Source: Acanthaster planci
Taxonomy: Eukaryota; Echinodermata; Asteroidea; Valvatida; Acanthasteridae
Direction: 5' to 3'
Assembly (NCBI RefSeq): GCF_001949145.1
Contig: NW_019091454.1
Location: forward strand, 257,082-313,315
DNA: 56,234 nucleotides
This document shows, piece by piece, positions 1 through 13,814 of the stretch; within the stretch, counting starts at the first letter, position 1, and every line of letters begins with the position of its first letter. A program made the position numbers and the translations under genes. The notes beneath the pieces were generated by a model. It was given only the letters and a program-made list of their open reading frames with translations. It was not told where the DNA came from and made no database searches.

Positions 1-1004
1 GTACATGTACATGTATGTCATCAACTGATTGATATTGATATGGTACATTCCAATCACGAGGATCGTGATGAACGCAATTCATGTATAGTGCTATGGTACA
101 TTCTACACAAAGTGGAAACTTCACAATGCTCGCACAGCACCTGAACAGCCCTTGTTATGTACACGTATATGCACATGTACAATGTACGTTATACTTAAAG
201 CACGCACTGTAAACATGGTGAACAGTGCACACCATTTGCAGTGGTCTTGATTGTGCTGCAATAAGTCTTAGATCCATGGGTCTGACAAAGTAAGAACTTA
301 TGACAGTCAGTTTCCATCACACTTCCAGGGGTCTATGCTATTTTCTTTCACAAACCTACTGAGCCAAAATATGTTGTGTGACCTGCTAAACCAGAAGCTA
401 AAGACTAGTGCATAATGATGGTGCAGCAAGGTCAGATCATATTTACTTACTTCAAATTTTATCCCACACAACTCTTGTGCAAATTGTCTCCAAACTGTTA
501 CACACAAACCAATGTCCTAAGAAAGGATTTTCCTTTCCCTTTGAGATCAGTCATTGTGTCTAAAAACCTATTCCTTCACTTCAATGACTCTGCACTGATG
601 TATTTTGATATCAATTCATCCATAAGAGGATTCACAAAAAAAAATATTTAATCCCTACCCCTGAATTTTCAACATCCTGGCTACACGGACATGACGGACA
701 GATAAAAGGAATCAGGAAAATAAATTAAATAAATGGTAGAATGGAAAAAGTGGAAATATCGGAAACACAAATACTTAAACACTTGCCTAAACGTAATCAC
801 AGGGAACACTTCCAAACAATATGTAATTCTTCAGTAAATTTCTAAATATAACTTGTCCTTTTTATTTGAACAAATGCTGCATGCTAAGCGAAAGGCACTG
901 ACATGGTGTAACTAAATTCTAGACTGTACCAAAATCCTTCAGTTTGTTAATTCCTCCGGGAAAAACTTTACATGCAAGATGACAGGGGACTTTCCTCTCC
1001 TCAC
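1..1004. other. Non-coding stretch downstream of calpain exon 4
   Basis: On the minus strand this is the intron after the fourth calpain coding exon. I looked on the minus strand for the next calpain exon (the part leading to the catalytic His and Asn) and found no matching reading frame, so that exon must lie off the left edge. Only short TACATG microsatellite patches are seen, near 1-16 and 160-190. Confidence 0.5.
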
Positions 1005-1197
1005 CTTTATAGAGGCACTCATCAGGAAATTCCTTTCACTATACTTCTTGAGACTTTTATGAAACTCTTTCTTCTTCTCAAAGTCTTCCATGTATTTCTC
1101 ATCAGTCAGGGAGATTGTCTCAGCAACTCCACCAGTGAAGTCAACAAGTGCATCTGCAGTGTTGCCTCCATCTAGGTTCTCATAGCAACCACTCAGT
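1005..1197 (-). CDS. CAPN5-like: Calpain-like exon 4 (end of PC1, start of PC2)
   Basis: The exon is 193 nt, with acceptor ...tatgtcag and donor AAAG|gtgagg. It takes two bases of the split Lys codon from exon 3 and reads [20 protein letters not shown] and onward to [20 protein letters not shown] is a conserved calpain stretch on the substrate-binding face. Confidence 0.9.
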
Positions 1198-4100
1198 CTG
1201 ACATATAACAGAATAATTATGGGTTATTGCTGCTGTTGAAATGATTACCAACTGCCTTAGTAAAACATACATGTACATGTATGTATTGGTACATGTTATA
1301 TGTTATTACTGGATGTAACATGCAAGGCCAAAGTGTTTTATTGCTACATAAAGTACACATACATGTGCATGTACCTTCGCATCTCCAACCGAATATGTAA
1401 AACTAAAGAAAAAGGACATTACATTTCTCACTGAAATGAAAAGTAACATTGCAACCTATAGTATTCTATAACCAAGACAATCATCAAATATTGGCCACAT
1501 CAACAAATAACCCCTCTTCCTAATTCCTCTCAATCAATTAACCAAAACACAAAAAGACAACTGTAAGAGAATTTACAATTTCCAAAAGTCTCAAGCAAAA
1601 CTTTACAAATGACTGGAACCTGAAATGAATATGACATGAAGCTTACTTGGCATAGGCTTTTTCAAGCAATGCACTCCAGAACTCATTCCTTTCCTTAGAA
1701 TGGACATAGATAAGCTTGTTATTGTTGGTTGGTAGACGGTCATCAATCACTACATCCAGCCACTGATTGAAACGCCAGAAACGGAAATGGAAGACCCCAC
1801 AGTACTTTTCAGGATGTTCATCATCCCACTCCTGCTCCTTGTAGTTAGGTACCACCTGGAGAAATGAGTACCAGTATAAATAACACAAAGAGGACAACAG
1901 ATACCACATCAAATGGCACCAACAGTGAACTATGTAGTGTGCTTAATTCCTACCGACCAAAACACATTTGACACAAGCAAACTTGCTTAAGTACATGTTT
2001 TCACTCCATTTATCCACTTAGTATACATACTTAATGAAAATAAGAGATGTCATGTAAAGTAAAACTCAAGGATTTAACTACATGACATTTTATCATTAAA
2101 TGATCAAACGCTTTATTCTCAGTATTCCATATAAGTGTTCCATAGGTTTGTCACAGATAATTTCATTAACGAGATGCAACAATGTGTTGTTTAAATGTCT
2201 AAGTAATGTCAAGATTTGCCAACAACAGCTAAAACCACAGCACAATAGATGAACATTTGTGCAGTACAGGTTATGCATACACATAATGCATGTATGTGCA
2301 TGTACTGTACATGTATATTTACTGCACAGAATCCTGTACTGTTGCAGGCAGCCAATCAACTGCTTTGGGGCAACATTGTGAGGAATATTCATTATGCTCT
2401 GCCAGCGCTATAGGCAGAGTTGTGAAAAGTAAATATAAATGTGCTTCATAGAAGGTCTTTGCAATTGTTTTCTGGTACATATGTGTGCATCTCTCCTGGG
2501 TGAGATAGTTGGTGTGTATTGTAACAGTTTGTAAGCATTACTGTGTGAAGCTGACAAGCCAGTTGATCCAATTTTACTGCAAATTTGGACAAGAAAAACT
2601 GAGAAATCTCTCCTATGCTTAACTACCAAGAAGTAGTACTTGAACTATTAGGTAGTGTTTTTACTAGCTTTCCTTATCTGCAGGTACGTGTGGAATTGGA
2701 AGGAAGCATCTTGGTCAAAATGTCTTTATAAAATTTGCAGAAAACACAGAAGTCTAAAAAAGGATCCACTGAATGATCAGCATAATGTGTCAGCCAATCA
2801 CATTAGAGAATTTAGACCAATAAGGGAACTTCTGTGACCAAACTTTTAACCAATGGGATATCTTCTTAATGGGAGGCATGGCTCGATGGATTTAGGGAAT
2901 GTAATTTAAGGTCAGTTTTGTCACAGCCTTTATAGGGTTTAAGATTTAATAGATTTACCTGCCTCCGCCCCATCTCCACTTTGTGTTAGGTAACGTTATT
3001 TTGTGAATGAAATTTTGGCATTGTGCTTGGCATTATCGCAAATATTTGGTTTTGTGTTTCCTGGACGTACACCAAGAACCATTTCTTCCCCGGCGGTTCA
3101 GATGGGGGAATTGTATCCTGCATCTAGATTTGAGTCAGCTTGACACTTTGAAGCAGTTTTTGGCCGGAATTTCGACAGACACGGTCAAGAAATGATCTAT
3201 TATAATGGCAAATAAAGTTATTTGACCAGTTACAGCTGCTAAAGCATACAATGGAGGCACTATGGCTGTAATGTCAATGTTTTGTGACAGGCACTCGAAT
3301 GGCTCCATGGATGTTCACCATGGGCCATTCCTCCCATAAGTCTCCAATGGGGGAACATCGGGTGCCTGCAGATTTAATAATTCAGGTTTAGCGTTTTCGC
3401 TACAGAGTTATTAATTAATTGGTGTTAACATAACTCTTGGCTATTACTGATTTCAGGGTCTGGTGTGTCCGATTGTTATTCAGCATTTATGGGTGAACCA
3501 GGTATGTTATAAGTGTTACATTAACATGGGCTACAGTGCCATGTTTAGAGTTGTATAATGGTGGGCCAGGTGTGGCCTAACTTTGATGGTCTGGTGTGCC
3601 ATATCAATGGTGGGCCTGGTGCACCCTAATTACACGTATGATGGTCTGGTGAGCCATACTTGTAGCAGGGTCTGGTGTGCCATATCAATGGTGGGCCTGG
3701 TGCACCCTAATTACATGCATGATGGTCTGGTGAGCCCTACTTGTAGCAGGGTCTGGTGTGCCATATCAATGGTGGGCCTGGTGCACCCTAATTACACGCA
3801 TGATGGTCTGGTGAGCCCTACTTGTAGCAGGGTCTGGTGTGCCCTGAATATTAACACGGTCTAATGGGCCGTGTTTAGGGTGGGCCTGGTGTGCCCTATT
3901 TCATGGCTGGGTCTGGTGTGCCCGATGAAAATGCAATTTTGTTGCCAGTTTGCCCAAAAAACTTCCGGTATCTAGCAATATTGGTAAGAGTTCTTGGAAA
4001 TAAAACAAAGCTGTGGCCGCAAGACAAAGTGAAGTGTGTAACAAGTACAGTATAGATGTACATGTAGTATGTACACAGTACGTACGTACTGTGCATGTAT

Positions 4101-5726
4101 GTCTCTTCATAGAGGGATCCCAATATCATGCATTTAGCATCGATCTGCGCACATCCGCATTTGAAAACGAGGTTGTATGTACACGAGATATAATGATGCG
4201 TATGCACTGTCTGCCACAAAGTAATGCGGTGCCTACTGCCCACGAATCTTAGTCGTATTATGATCAGATGATTGAAAATAAGTATTCGTTACACAAATAC
4301 GTAAAGGTATGTTAAATTCAGAGTTTTAAGGCTGCAAATTTTGGTGGAAGAGTCTTTCAGGGTGACTCGACAGGCATCTTGAGAGTTGCTGTGACCCAAG
4401 GTCCATTGTTACCTGTTACATGAAAACCTTGACTTTGACTTTTCTCATACACTAGTTGCCAATCCTTTTTGCTGAAAAGCCTAGAATTCATCTGGTTAAA
4501 TACTGGTACGTATCCTTCCATGATAAATGCAACTGAACCTTTGTGAACAATCGTGGTCATGAAATTTCTTCCGAAATTGGAAAACAGCTTGCAGATACAT
4601 GTAGTTACACGCATTGCACGCCATTTGACAAAAAATTCGAAGATCAAAATGAACAAAATTTCACAGTAGTATCCAGGTAATTTCACTGACAGACAACCAA
4701 TTCTTGCTGCCAGAATTTGTAACATCCAAAGAAAAAATAACGGCAATTTACTGCGAACTAATGTACATGTACATGTACCTGTGATGGTTGTGTATCTGAA
4801 TGTATACTGCATGTACCGTGTCAAGTCCCCGGGCGCCCGCAATGAAGTTCAGCAGAGAGAGCCTCAGTTTCCATGCAGATATTCGCAGTCACCATTAATG
4901 TGAAATCCCTCTATTAGGGTGTCCATGCATGTACATGTAGTTAATTTTATGGCCCATCATTGCCGATTGACCCTCACTTTCTTCCAACAAAGGAAAAAAC
5001 TTGTTGTAATGCAAACCATGTCTGGAATTTCCTTCTAAGTAACAAAATTTGGGAAAAAAATGATAACCTTAAAAAAATTGAGACAAGCAAGTTCTTTTTA
5101 AAACCCGTTTTCCCTTAACCAACAGATAAAAAATACAAGAACCTGAGAATTATTTACAGACACCCTCAGATGGTACATGTACCTACCGTCTCCCACAGCT
5201 CCTTTTCTTGAGCTAGGTTAGCACAGGATGCTACAAACCAACAGTTGCCTAGCTGACCCTGAGATACATCACCTGTGCTTGTACCTTCAACAACAAGATG
5301 AGGATTGGGACAAATATCCTGAAACAAATAATAACAAACAACATTCTTTAGTGATTGGACATTCTACATGGACTCCTAGCCATACTGGCAAACACCCATA
5401 TGATACACATACATATACATACATGTACTGGGTAAAAAATTAAACATAGACCATCATGACCATTCGTGTACAGTGTATACTAGACCAATGAAATTAGAGT
5501 CCCCCAAAAACGATAAAATTCAACAAATTCTGTTCATCTTGAATTGACCACTCACCTTAGGTCTCTTCCATTCAATCCTTCCTGGGGAACTTCGTTTGTT
5601 GAATAGGGAAGCATCAGATGCAGGGAACTCTGGATCTTCCCACGGGCTGCCACTCGCCTGGCATCTCTTGACTATTTCATCATACTTCTGCCCCTTATAA
5701 GGAACTACCTTTTTTCCCATTATGAT
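1005..5726 (-). CDS. CAPN5-like: Calpain-5/6-like cysteine protease, 5' part (4 exons, gene incomplete)
   Basis: Joining 5720-5556, 5318-5187, 1855-1647 and 1197-1005 gives an uninterrupted 233-residue N-terminus, and all splice phases agree. What is seen: a short N-terminal segment ending in WKRPK, then the papain-like core with GQLGNCWF (Cys at residue 81), [15 protein letters not shown] and [12 protein letters not shown], then a [14 protein letters not shown] stretch. In known calpains this is protease core domain 1 and the start of domain 2. The N-terminus has no EF-hand or long pro-region, which fits the CAPN5/CAPN6/TRA-3 branch, where the catalytic Cys also sits near residue 81. The Cys is present, so this half is CAPN5-like rather than inactive CAPN6-like. 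The His and Asn of the triad and the C2-like domains are not in the window. Calpains act in the cytosol on substrate proteins, usually under calcium control. The protein family is certain; the ortholog within the branch is inferred. Confidence 0.92.
1647..1855 (-). CDS. CAPN5-like: Calpain-like exon 3 (protease core)
   Basis: The exon is 209 nt, with acceptor ttctccag and donor GCCAA|gtaagc. It encodes [10 protein letters not shown]..., then [20 protein letters not shown] and [12 protein letters not shown], all hallmark calpain PC1 blocks. An ATG-initiated reading starting inside the upstream intron (up to 1912) is an artefact of intron read-through. Confidence 0.93.
1856..5186 (-). other. 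Calpain intron 2 with an 81-bp minisatellite
   Basis: This 3.3-kb intron separates the catalytic-Cys exon from the FHFRFW exon. It holds the 81-bp tandem repeat at 3455-3920 (separate entry), TACATG patches near 4050-4110 and 4760-4780, and no coding exon that I could recognise. Confidence 0.6.
3455..3920. repeat. 81-bp minisatellite built on GGTCTGGTGTGCC
   Basis: GGTCTGGTGTGCC begins at 3588, 3669, 3750 and 3831, exactly 81 bp apart. The three full units between these points are almost identical; partial, more diverged units lie on both sides. Each unit contains further GGTCTGGTG and GGGCCTGGTG sub-motifs, so the repeat probably grew from a ~25-30 bp ancestor. The period is a multiple of three, which is why a 93-codon frame stays open on the plus strand; this is not evidence of a gene. 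It lies inside the calpain intron. Confidence 0.92.
5187..5318 (-). CDS. CAPN5-like: Calpain-like exon 2 (catalytic cysteine)
   Basis: The exon is 132 nt (44 codons, phase 0 at both ends), with acceptor ttgtttcag and donor GAGACG|gtaggt. It reads [12 protein letters not shown]..., then [16 protein letters not shown]. The Cys in GNCWF is the calpain nucleophile, followed by the usual helix-forming segment. There is no ATG near its start, so it is easily missed by ORF finding. Confidence 0.93.
5556..5726 (-). CDS. CAPN5-like: Calpain-like exon 1 (start codon exon)
   Basis: The start codon is at 5720 ([18 protein letters not shown]), preceded in the same exon by six 5'-UTR bases after an acceptor (ctcctttcag). 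At least one untranslated exon must therefore lie further upstream, at higher coordinates. The donor is CCTAAG|gtgagt. The segment carries the ED(P)xFPAxDxSL and WKRPK blocks that precede the catalytic domain in CAPN5-type calpains. A longer in-frame ATG upstream (to 5750) falls before the acceptor and is not used. Confidence 0.88.
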
Positions 5727-8700
5727 CTGAAAGGAGAAAAACGTTAACAAAACTTAAAGTTAGAGTAAAAATTTCTCAGTATGATCTTTTGGGTGATGGT
5801 GTACCAGTATACCCACTCTATCTACATACTTACACATAAACATACATGTACACTGTATGCATGTATGTGTTTAGTATTAATTAAAGGGTCCCTGAAGACC
5901 TTTGTGGACAAACTGTTAAATGTTTAAATATTTACTACTGTTAGTATGCCAATAACAGGATAGGGGATGTTGTGGTAAATTCTAATGACCCCTCCAATGA
6001 ATGTTTTAACCCTGACAAATGATGGCCTTATGTGTGACGTACATTTGAGAACCCACTAGGCAGGCACTTTTGGTACATGTATATCTCGAAAAAAGAAGAA
6101 CTTTTACATTGGACATGCACAATTAACATGAACGTGCCTGTGGAATGTTCCAACGTCAAATTCATTTATGTATGTCCACATGTAGGGTGTCCACATGCAC
6201 AGAAAAGCATGTGCACATGTGGTATGGCCACCGTATGAGCAACTGTATAATTAAGTTGGTGTCGTGGCATACATAAATGGGGTAACATGAGCAATACACA
6301 TGAGTAGATTTAGTGGAGTAGCCCGGGCTGATTTGGAACCATTTCTATCTTATCCTTTGTCATACACGTTTTAAATGAGAGCGTCTCTTTGTCTTTGATC
6401 ACAGGCTGTTTTGTTATTTCCCAAAGATCATGGGCACGGTATCTGTCTTCAGCAATTGTTTAAATTTAATCCCAAACCAGATGTTCAAAAGAAAAAATTG
6501 TAGCTAGAAATGTGTACTGCACCAGTTTGGAGCTCGCTGTTAGTCCCGGAATTTGGCAGAGGTCAGCCTGACTTCAAATTCATCTAATTTTTGCTTCAGG
6601 TGAAATGTTACTCAGGCTTGTCCTATCTGGTCGGCATGATCTCTAAAATACCCCAAAAAATGACTAAATATTCTGAAATCGACCCAAGACAAGCACTGAA
6701 GTGCTAGCAGCATACAACATGTCTTTTCAAATGTATGTCAGAGATGCAAATTTTCTCTATAATGAGATACCTATTGAAAGTAGGGCAATTTCGGCAAAAT
6801 TTTTAAATATTTTTTCTCCTTTTACTTTCTGAATATCATTTAAAAACATAAAATTTTCAATTATAACCAATAAAACCACTTTTCATACATGTATGTGCTA
6901 AAAAAATGCAACTGTTCCACACACACCGGGGTACAGGCCGGCACACTTAGCTCTTAAAAGATTTGTGAACTACACAATTTCAAACATGTTCTGGTGTGTG
7001 TTTATGAAAAAAGGTACAGGTACATACAGTGTATGTACATGTAATAGAGTAACTTACATGTAATTAATCTCCCTTTCAGTATGAAAACAAACAGACTTTT
7101 TTAAGATGTTCAAAGCGATGCAATCTATCCAACATGTACATGTACCTTCATGGCATCAAACTTTGTATGAATTTTGAAGTTTGACAGTTGATTCACTTGT
7201 ATAATCCGATGCTCTTACATGTACATGTCAGCACTGCTGCCACAGTTGCATATGTTTTTGTCACAAACTGTAAATTGCTGCATTTAAAAAAAAATCCTGA
7301 CCTACATGTACTTCACATGGATTACATATATAAAAGTCAAGCTGACTTCTAACAAAAAGACTTCAAAAGCAATTTTCTGGATTATAAGACTTGGTACCAA
7401 TTCATCCCCATACCAATGACATCCCCAGCAAAGGGTACATGTACCAATACATGTAAAATAATATTCATTTCTGATGAAGATGTGGGGTGTACATGTACAT
7501 GTACTGATACACTAGCAATGTACACGGTTGACAATGATTGCCAATAGAGGTTAAGCCACAGACACCCATGGAAGAGAGACTGTGTGGTATAACTCAATCA
7601 AAGAATTGAAACAAAATGGCATCTGAACCAAAAAAGTTGAACATGATAAAAATTTCGGCAAAAATGATCAAACTTTGCCAACTATATACCATATCCAAGT
7701 TTGTGCGAGCATTTCCATAAAATGTGTATCACAGGGACTGTTTGACGATGCTGCCTAAATCCTCTACATAGCACTCATCTTCATGCGCAGTGGCAAGAGA
7801 CTACATGTACATGTATTCATACTGAGTGGAGAATAACGCAAGACTTCAGTATGGAAGTCTCAAGACCACATGGTCAATGACTGTATGTGTGTGTACATGT
7901 GCAGCTTCTAGAAAAAGAAATCAACCTAAGTGTGTGTTATTTGCCGCGTCTGTACAGAGAAAGTGAAAATACATATCCAATTTTAACAGTGAAAGTGACT
8001 GGATTTGATTCCTGTGACAGTTTAACTATAATTCACTCCTCAATGTACACATGTATGAGGATGATGGCACGGTATGCCCATATTGCTGGTATGGGTCAAT
8101 GTGGTCCTTAAACCTGTTGGTGGCTCAGTAACATAGCACCATGGCCATAACAGCAGCAGCATCACAACACAAGCAGTCAGCGATGATGTCCACATATATC
8201 CACTGCTTTCCTAAATTCAAATTGCTTCTGAAGATGCTGGATACTCCAAAAATCCTTGGAATGCACATGTACCAGTACATGTACTTATCTGCATCAACTG
8301 GAAAGGTTTAAATTCTACCATGTCTATAGTACCCTCAGTGAGCGTTGACCACGAACAATTGATTCGATGCATTATATAAAACCTGAAGAACACCAAGTCA
8401 CAGTTTACAAGATTTGTGTCCAAAACTACAAACTGCACAAGGCTGGGGTACATGTATGTTTTATTTAATGACAAAAATGCAACAAATCATGCAGAGAAAC
8501 TTGACAGAATAGTCAAAGTAGTGGACAAGAACCTTGCAAGAACATGGCATGCCTCTACTGCAACACTCGCATCAGATTTCTTGTTAACTTGTTTAATGAC
8601 CAGTAACTTCTTAGAAGAAAAAGAAATATCGTAAATTGAAAGATTCTAGTGGGGAAAATTTAAAATAAAATCAGACTAAAGTACACGTACATGAAACAAT

Positions 8701-9483
8701 TTCCTTACACGGCATGTTTCTCATTTTTGTTTTTTTTATAAATTTCAAACTGGGTTTCTTCATGTCCTGGTATGTACATTGTAAGTGTGCCTGTGTTTAC
8801 TTCATAGCAGTAGGAAACCCAGTTGTCATATTACCCACATGGTTACACTACATGAAAGAACACCACCAATTGCAGAAGAAAATATGACCCATTTTACATA
8901 TATACATGTACCTGTAGAGGAATTGATCAGCTTTATAAGAACAATTGCAATGCACGGTATGGCCTGATATCTAAAACTGTACCAGCACCTCCACTTTCTG
9001 TGCAATGCATGTACATGTACATCCTACCACATACTGTATCTCTGTCTTGTGTCATTTGCATAGTTTCTGCAAACATGTACCTTTCTGAATGTAAGTACAC
9101 AAATGTACGGTATGTTGCATGTACGGGCACATGTGTACAAAAACCTTCAACACAATTTTGTTCACAGTTCAGCAACTTGCACAATGGCTACATGTGAGTA
9201 GTACATACCGGTACATGTACATATGTTTACATGTAGGGCACATTATTGACAGGGGAGGGGCCATCTACAAATAAAGTGTACATGTACATGTAAGGGAAAG
9301 AATTACAGATGACCAAAATCCTGAAAAATGTCAAGAAGAGAAAATTCTGAAAAAACGGAATGTGGTTGGGGTCTGTCATGTCTGTTGAACATTGCATTAC
9401 ATGTACTGGTACATTTCATTGTCTATTTTTACTTCTTCAATGATTTCATGTACAAAAACACATACACTCTGGGTACAAACTGT

Positions 9484-9538
9484 ACGTGTACACCCACACA
9501 TGTACATGTATGTAGGCATGTACATTGTACATGTATAT
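9484..9538. repeat. (TACATG)n microsatellite cluster
   Basis: Overlapping copies of GTACATGTA, ACATGTACATGT and TACATTGTACATG. The motif is self-complementary, so the run can fold on itself. It is one example of dozens of such patches in the window. Confidence 0.75.
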
Positions 9539-10043
9539 TGTGTGGGTGTGATACGTGGGTCTTTTTTCTTTAGGGATTCAATGGAAACACAAACAAACAA
9601 TGATACACTCTGACAGGGTAGGGTTGTTTAGTAAACTGCAAGTCAAAAGAGTCAAGCTTTCACAATTCACACTGTTTATGTAAACCCATCTTTTGGGGGG
9701 AAGTTTCCCCAAAATGATGGGTTTACTTTGAATTAAAATTTCAATGTTTTTGAAACATCGAAATTTTTTTATTTTGCTTATGAAATGTGTAATGTCTAAA
9801 TAGTTACTTTTTTTTCAAAGCTTCATGTGAAACTGCAAATGTACTGCATGTATAAATTCACATGTAAATGTAGCAAGGTCTGCAGTAACACTTTCCTGAT
9901 CAACTACTGGCATATAGTGAGCACTGTATTCCTGGCCATTACATGTAGGTTATTCACCAAGAACATGTACAAGTACACAAAATAACGTACATGTACATGT
10001 AATGACTACTCAACATCATAAGTTTCACACAGGTTATTCACAC

Positions 10044-10166
10044 AGGTACATGTACATGTGCATGTACATGTAGGTGTACATACATGTATACATGTACATG
10101 TAGGTGTACATACATGTATACATGTACATGTAGGTGTACATACATGTATACATGTACAATGTAGGT
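10044..10166. repeat. 30-bp tandem repeat of TACATG type
   Basis: AGGTGTACA starts at 10072, 10102 and 10132, giving three units of exactly 30 bp, flanked on the left by plain (TACATG)n and on the right by a decaying unit. Its length is a multiple of three, so open frames appear on the minus strand that encode only His/Val/Tyr/Cys/Thr repeats. These are not genes. Confidence 0.88.
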
Positions 10167-13100
10167 ACAGTAGTTTATTATTGAGCAGGAAACAGTTCTC
10201 CAAATTTGCCCTGTGTGTCCCACTATAAATCTCTAAAACAGACCCATGTCCGTGTACAGCACATTACTGCACAAGTAATACAACAGTACCTTAAAGCCCG
10301 GTACATGTAAACTTCCATGTGTGATTGTTTGTAATGCAGGCAGTCAGCAAGACATGAAGACGCACACACACACACGTGAACGCAGGAGACGGTGCATGAC
10401 ATCATTTCATCCCAAAATAAAACAATATGGCATCTGAAACTCAGTGATTTTTTGTTGGAAATACCAATTTAGATTGACTTTACCTCGTCATGATGCCAAA
10501 CCTGAACTCCGGTTTCATGCATTTCACTGATGGACAGCGACATGAATTTAGTTGATCACTGGGGCGTAATATTAAGCATTAATTAACCCTAAACCCCAGG
10601 GACCATTGAAATCATGTATATATGCTCGTTGGATTCAGAATGGTTAGGGTTGAGGAGAAATTGGGCACCACAAAGTTCCACCACAAAGTTGAACCTGGCT
10701 CAACTCTGCCTATCGTACGCAGGCTGGTTTGCGTTTGTCTGCATTGTCAGCGACACACAAGTTTTTCCATATTAATACATGTATATGTCTGTGTTGCAGT
10801 TTGTGTCTTGATTGCATTGCTCTCTGCGTGTCTTACGTTGATATGGACACCAGGCTTAATATAACATGAAGGCAATGGCACTTACTTTTTCTTCCAACAG
10901 TATTTATAGTTTTCATTAAATTTTGGCTGCTGGAAACATCAAAAATTACCTTAAAATCTTACCACAAACATGGCCAAGCAGTTGACCGGGGATCAAATTT
11001 AATGGCCAATTCCACAGTAAAAAGATGGAGCCATAAATTCCTGAATCGTCCTCCATCACCCCCAACAAAAAAATTGCAAATTTATACATAAATGTATGTA
11101 CAATGAAAACTTATCGTGTACCAAGTAAAATTTGGAACATTCTACATGTACATGTACATGTATGTGTATTGTTATACCATGGCAATACCGATATGTTACA
11201 CGTTTTTGGATGATCTAGAACAAATCACATGATACGCCACGGACACGCATATACCAGTAAGCCCTACTGGATTCGCAAAAACGTGAGTGATGTTTACCAT
11301 GATTCATACATGGATGTACATGTACCAGTACATTGAGTGATGTACTCCATGGGACCTTGATCTTTTCCATCACATTGTATAGCCTTCAGCTTAGCTACAA
11401 TGTAGGAAGTTATAAGGTCGCGCTGGTATTACGTTAGTTCATGTACAGTAATAATGAAATGTGCTAACAAGGACAGTGAGGCACTATTTCTATTACAACT
11501 GCCATTTTGGTTTGCGTTGTTCATTCATATTTTTATAACTGGGCCATTTTCGATAATGTGCTTTTACTCGTATAATGTCTGCAGTTGACAGCAGATTGGT
11601 TTCCCAAAACGACATCAGAAATCTGATTTTGTGCATGACAGTATCAGCACAGAAAAATACGGAACATTCTGTAGGCGTGAGAATATGGCAATTCTAAATT
11701 CTGCATCGCCATCACAGACATGACGAGGGAGACTCCGTATTTTCAGATGTTACCCAGGACAGAATTAGACAGCTTTCTGAAAAAACAAAATTTGTACATG
11801 TCAAGACAGAAGATGGTGTTCCCTGCTAATTATTCAATTTACTTGAAACATGTTCAACTAAACACTTTGTTGGTAAAAACAATTTCAGTGAAATGAAATG
11901 CATTGTGATATAAGTTAAAATGAAATGAAACGCATTGTGATATAAGTATTTATAAACAAATGTACAGGTAAGGCAAATGTACATGAAAATGTTTGTTAAA
12001 TTCAGCCCCAGCTACTGTACAGTGTACATGTATCGGTACATGTACATACAGTGTACATGTACTAAATGTATCAGCCATATGGGTTAATCTTCCCCTGTCA
12101 TGAGCAGCAGGGCTGAGTTTTCCATGTTACATGTCAAATGCAGTGTACCAGAATAATGTACTGTAAATGACCCATATCAAACTCCATACTTGCTTGAATC
12201 AACTGATCAACTAAATTGGATCACAAATGCATCAAACCATCCCTAATGCCAATACGATGTACCAGTACCCGTATAGTACGTTAATGTTACATGTTTGGTA
12301 CATGTAATTTGACCTTTTACATGGAATTTACTTGACCATATACATGTACGTATATGTACATGTACCAGTATACAGTATGTGGTCTTGAAACTAATGCCTG
12401 ATCTTGTTCTCGTTGGTTTGTGTCACTAGGAAAATCAGAATCATCTAGTGAAAATGAATTAAAAGAATACATGTATATGAACGCATACACCCAAATGCAA
12501 TTTTTTCAAGAAGATGCATTATTTCTCATTGTAAAACAAACAAGAATTTCAACCAAATTTATGCATACGTACTTGTATCGGTACCAGTACAAATGCTTTC
12601 AAGAGCAGTAAGTTTCAATTTCAATTTCAAAGCAACCATAATTTTTCTTTTTCAATTTGTTCGGTTCATCAGGTCTCCATTCCTTTTATTCATAAACTGA
12701 ATTGCCTACGTTTTGTCATTTTTGTGCAATTAAGATAATTATGCAGACTGTGTATGCTGGTTTGCTTTCACTGAGAAATTACAGTTTCACTTGGGGTTTC
12801 AAAATACAATGTGTCCTAAATAAAAGAAACAAGGTTTCAGGGCTTAATAGACCATGGCTTACCTAGATAGTCGGTCCACACTAATATGACTAACGCATAC
12901 ATTTGCACACAACCAAAATCATCTCAAAATCATCAAAAAGAGTATTTACACGTAATACTGGTACATTCCAGGTAATTCAATCATATTTTGTATTTAATGT
13001 TCTTTTTCAGAAATAAAATGCCTGACCGTGTGACAAACAGGACAACCACTGTCTGTCCATGTGACAAATGTTATATAAAAACATCTGTCAGGATTTCACA

Positions 13101-13814
13101 ATGTCAAGGCATTTGGTTCAACTGGGAGGCAGAACTTATAGAAAATTTGAAAAAATCCGATATTATTTTTTCTTAAAAAATAAATTAGATGCAGGTGACA
13201 AGTTTTTTATACTTGTCTTGTCTGTCAAGGTGACAAACATTATTTTTGTGGCACCTTATTCCCTAGAATTTCTTATGAAAGAAGAAAGTTTTTGTGAAAC
13301 TTCAGTTAGCATCAGTGTTGTGGTATACATGTACATGTACATGAATATCCTGATTCATACAAGATGAGGGTGGGCATTTACTGTATGTATACTTGGAAAA
13401 ACATTTAGAGCACTTTTCCATACCATTTGAGTATTTAAACATTTCTAAGCCAACACTGTACAGAGGCTGTTGCCACCTACATGGACATGTAACTTGGTGT
13501 TTTCATACATTGTAGTTCATCAATGCACATAGTCTTACCAACGTAATAATGTAGATTGATGTTGGGGCATTTAAAACAAGCAATGTTTTATTGTTTTAGA
13601 ATTCACTTTTTCTAACAGATGCCAACGGAAAATAGTGTTGCGAGAATCAAATTACATTGTACGGCATCGTTAACAATAAAAATGAATGCCAGACTGCTTC
13701 AATCAAAATGTCAACTCTCTAAGAGAGACGGTTTCATGTAAACCTTTGGGAAAGTCTGTAACTGGATTTGGAACTACTTTTATACTGCACATTTAATTAA
13801 ATGAGTCAGGCCAG

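Larger units (their letters stand above)
5727..13814. other. Long non-coding tract rich in TACATG microsatellites
   Basis: I see no convincing exon here. The tract contains many short (TACATG)n and (ACATGT)n runs, a 30-bp tandem repeat at 10072-10155, and a two-copy ~27-bp repeat (ATGAAATGNATTGTGATATAAG) at about 11894-11947. It probably includes the calpain 5'-UTR intron(s) and promoter, but no start can be fixed. Confidence 0.5.

Noticed and set aside
3583-3864. 93-codon plus-strand frame
   Set aside because: It is the 81-bp minisatellite read in phase; there is no start context and no splice sites, and it lies in the calpain intron.
10006-10223. Two overlapping His/Val/Thr/Cys-rich frames
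   Set aside because: Translation of the 30-bp TACATG tandem repeat.
10583-10655. AACCCTAA ... TTAGGGTT pair as another TTAA MITE
   Set aside because: The arms pair for only about 8 bp and the right side lacks TTAA.
12988-13190. Possible exon after cttttttcag-like sequence (MPDRVTNRTTTVCPCDKCYI)
   Set aside because: No family recognised, no partner exon and no clear donor; kept out for lack of support.
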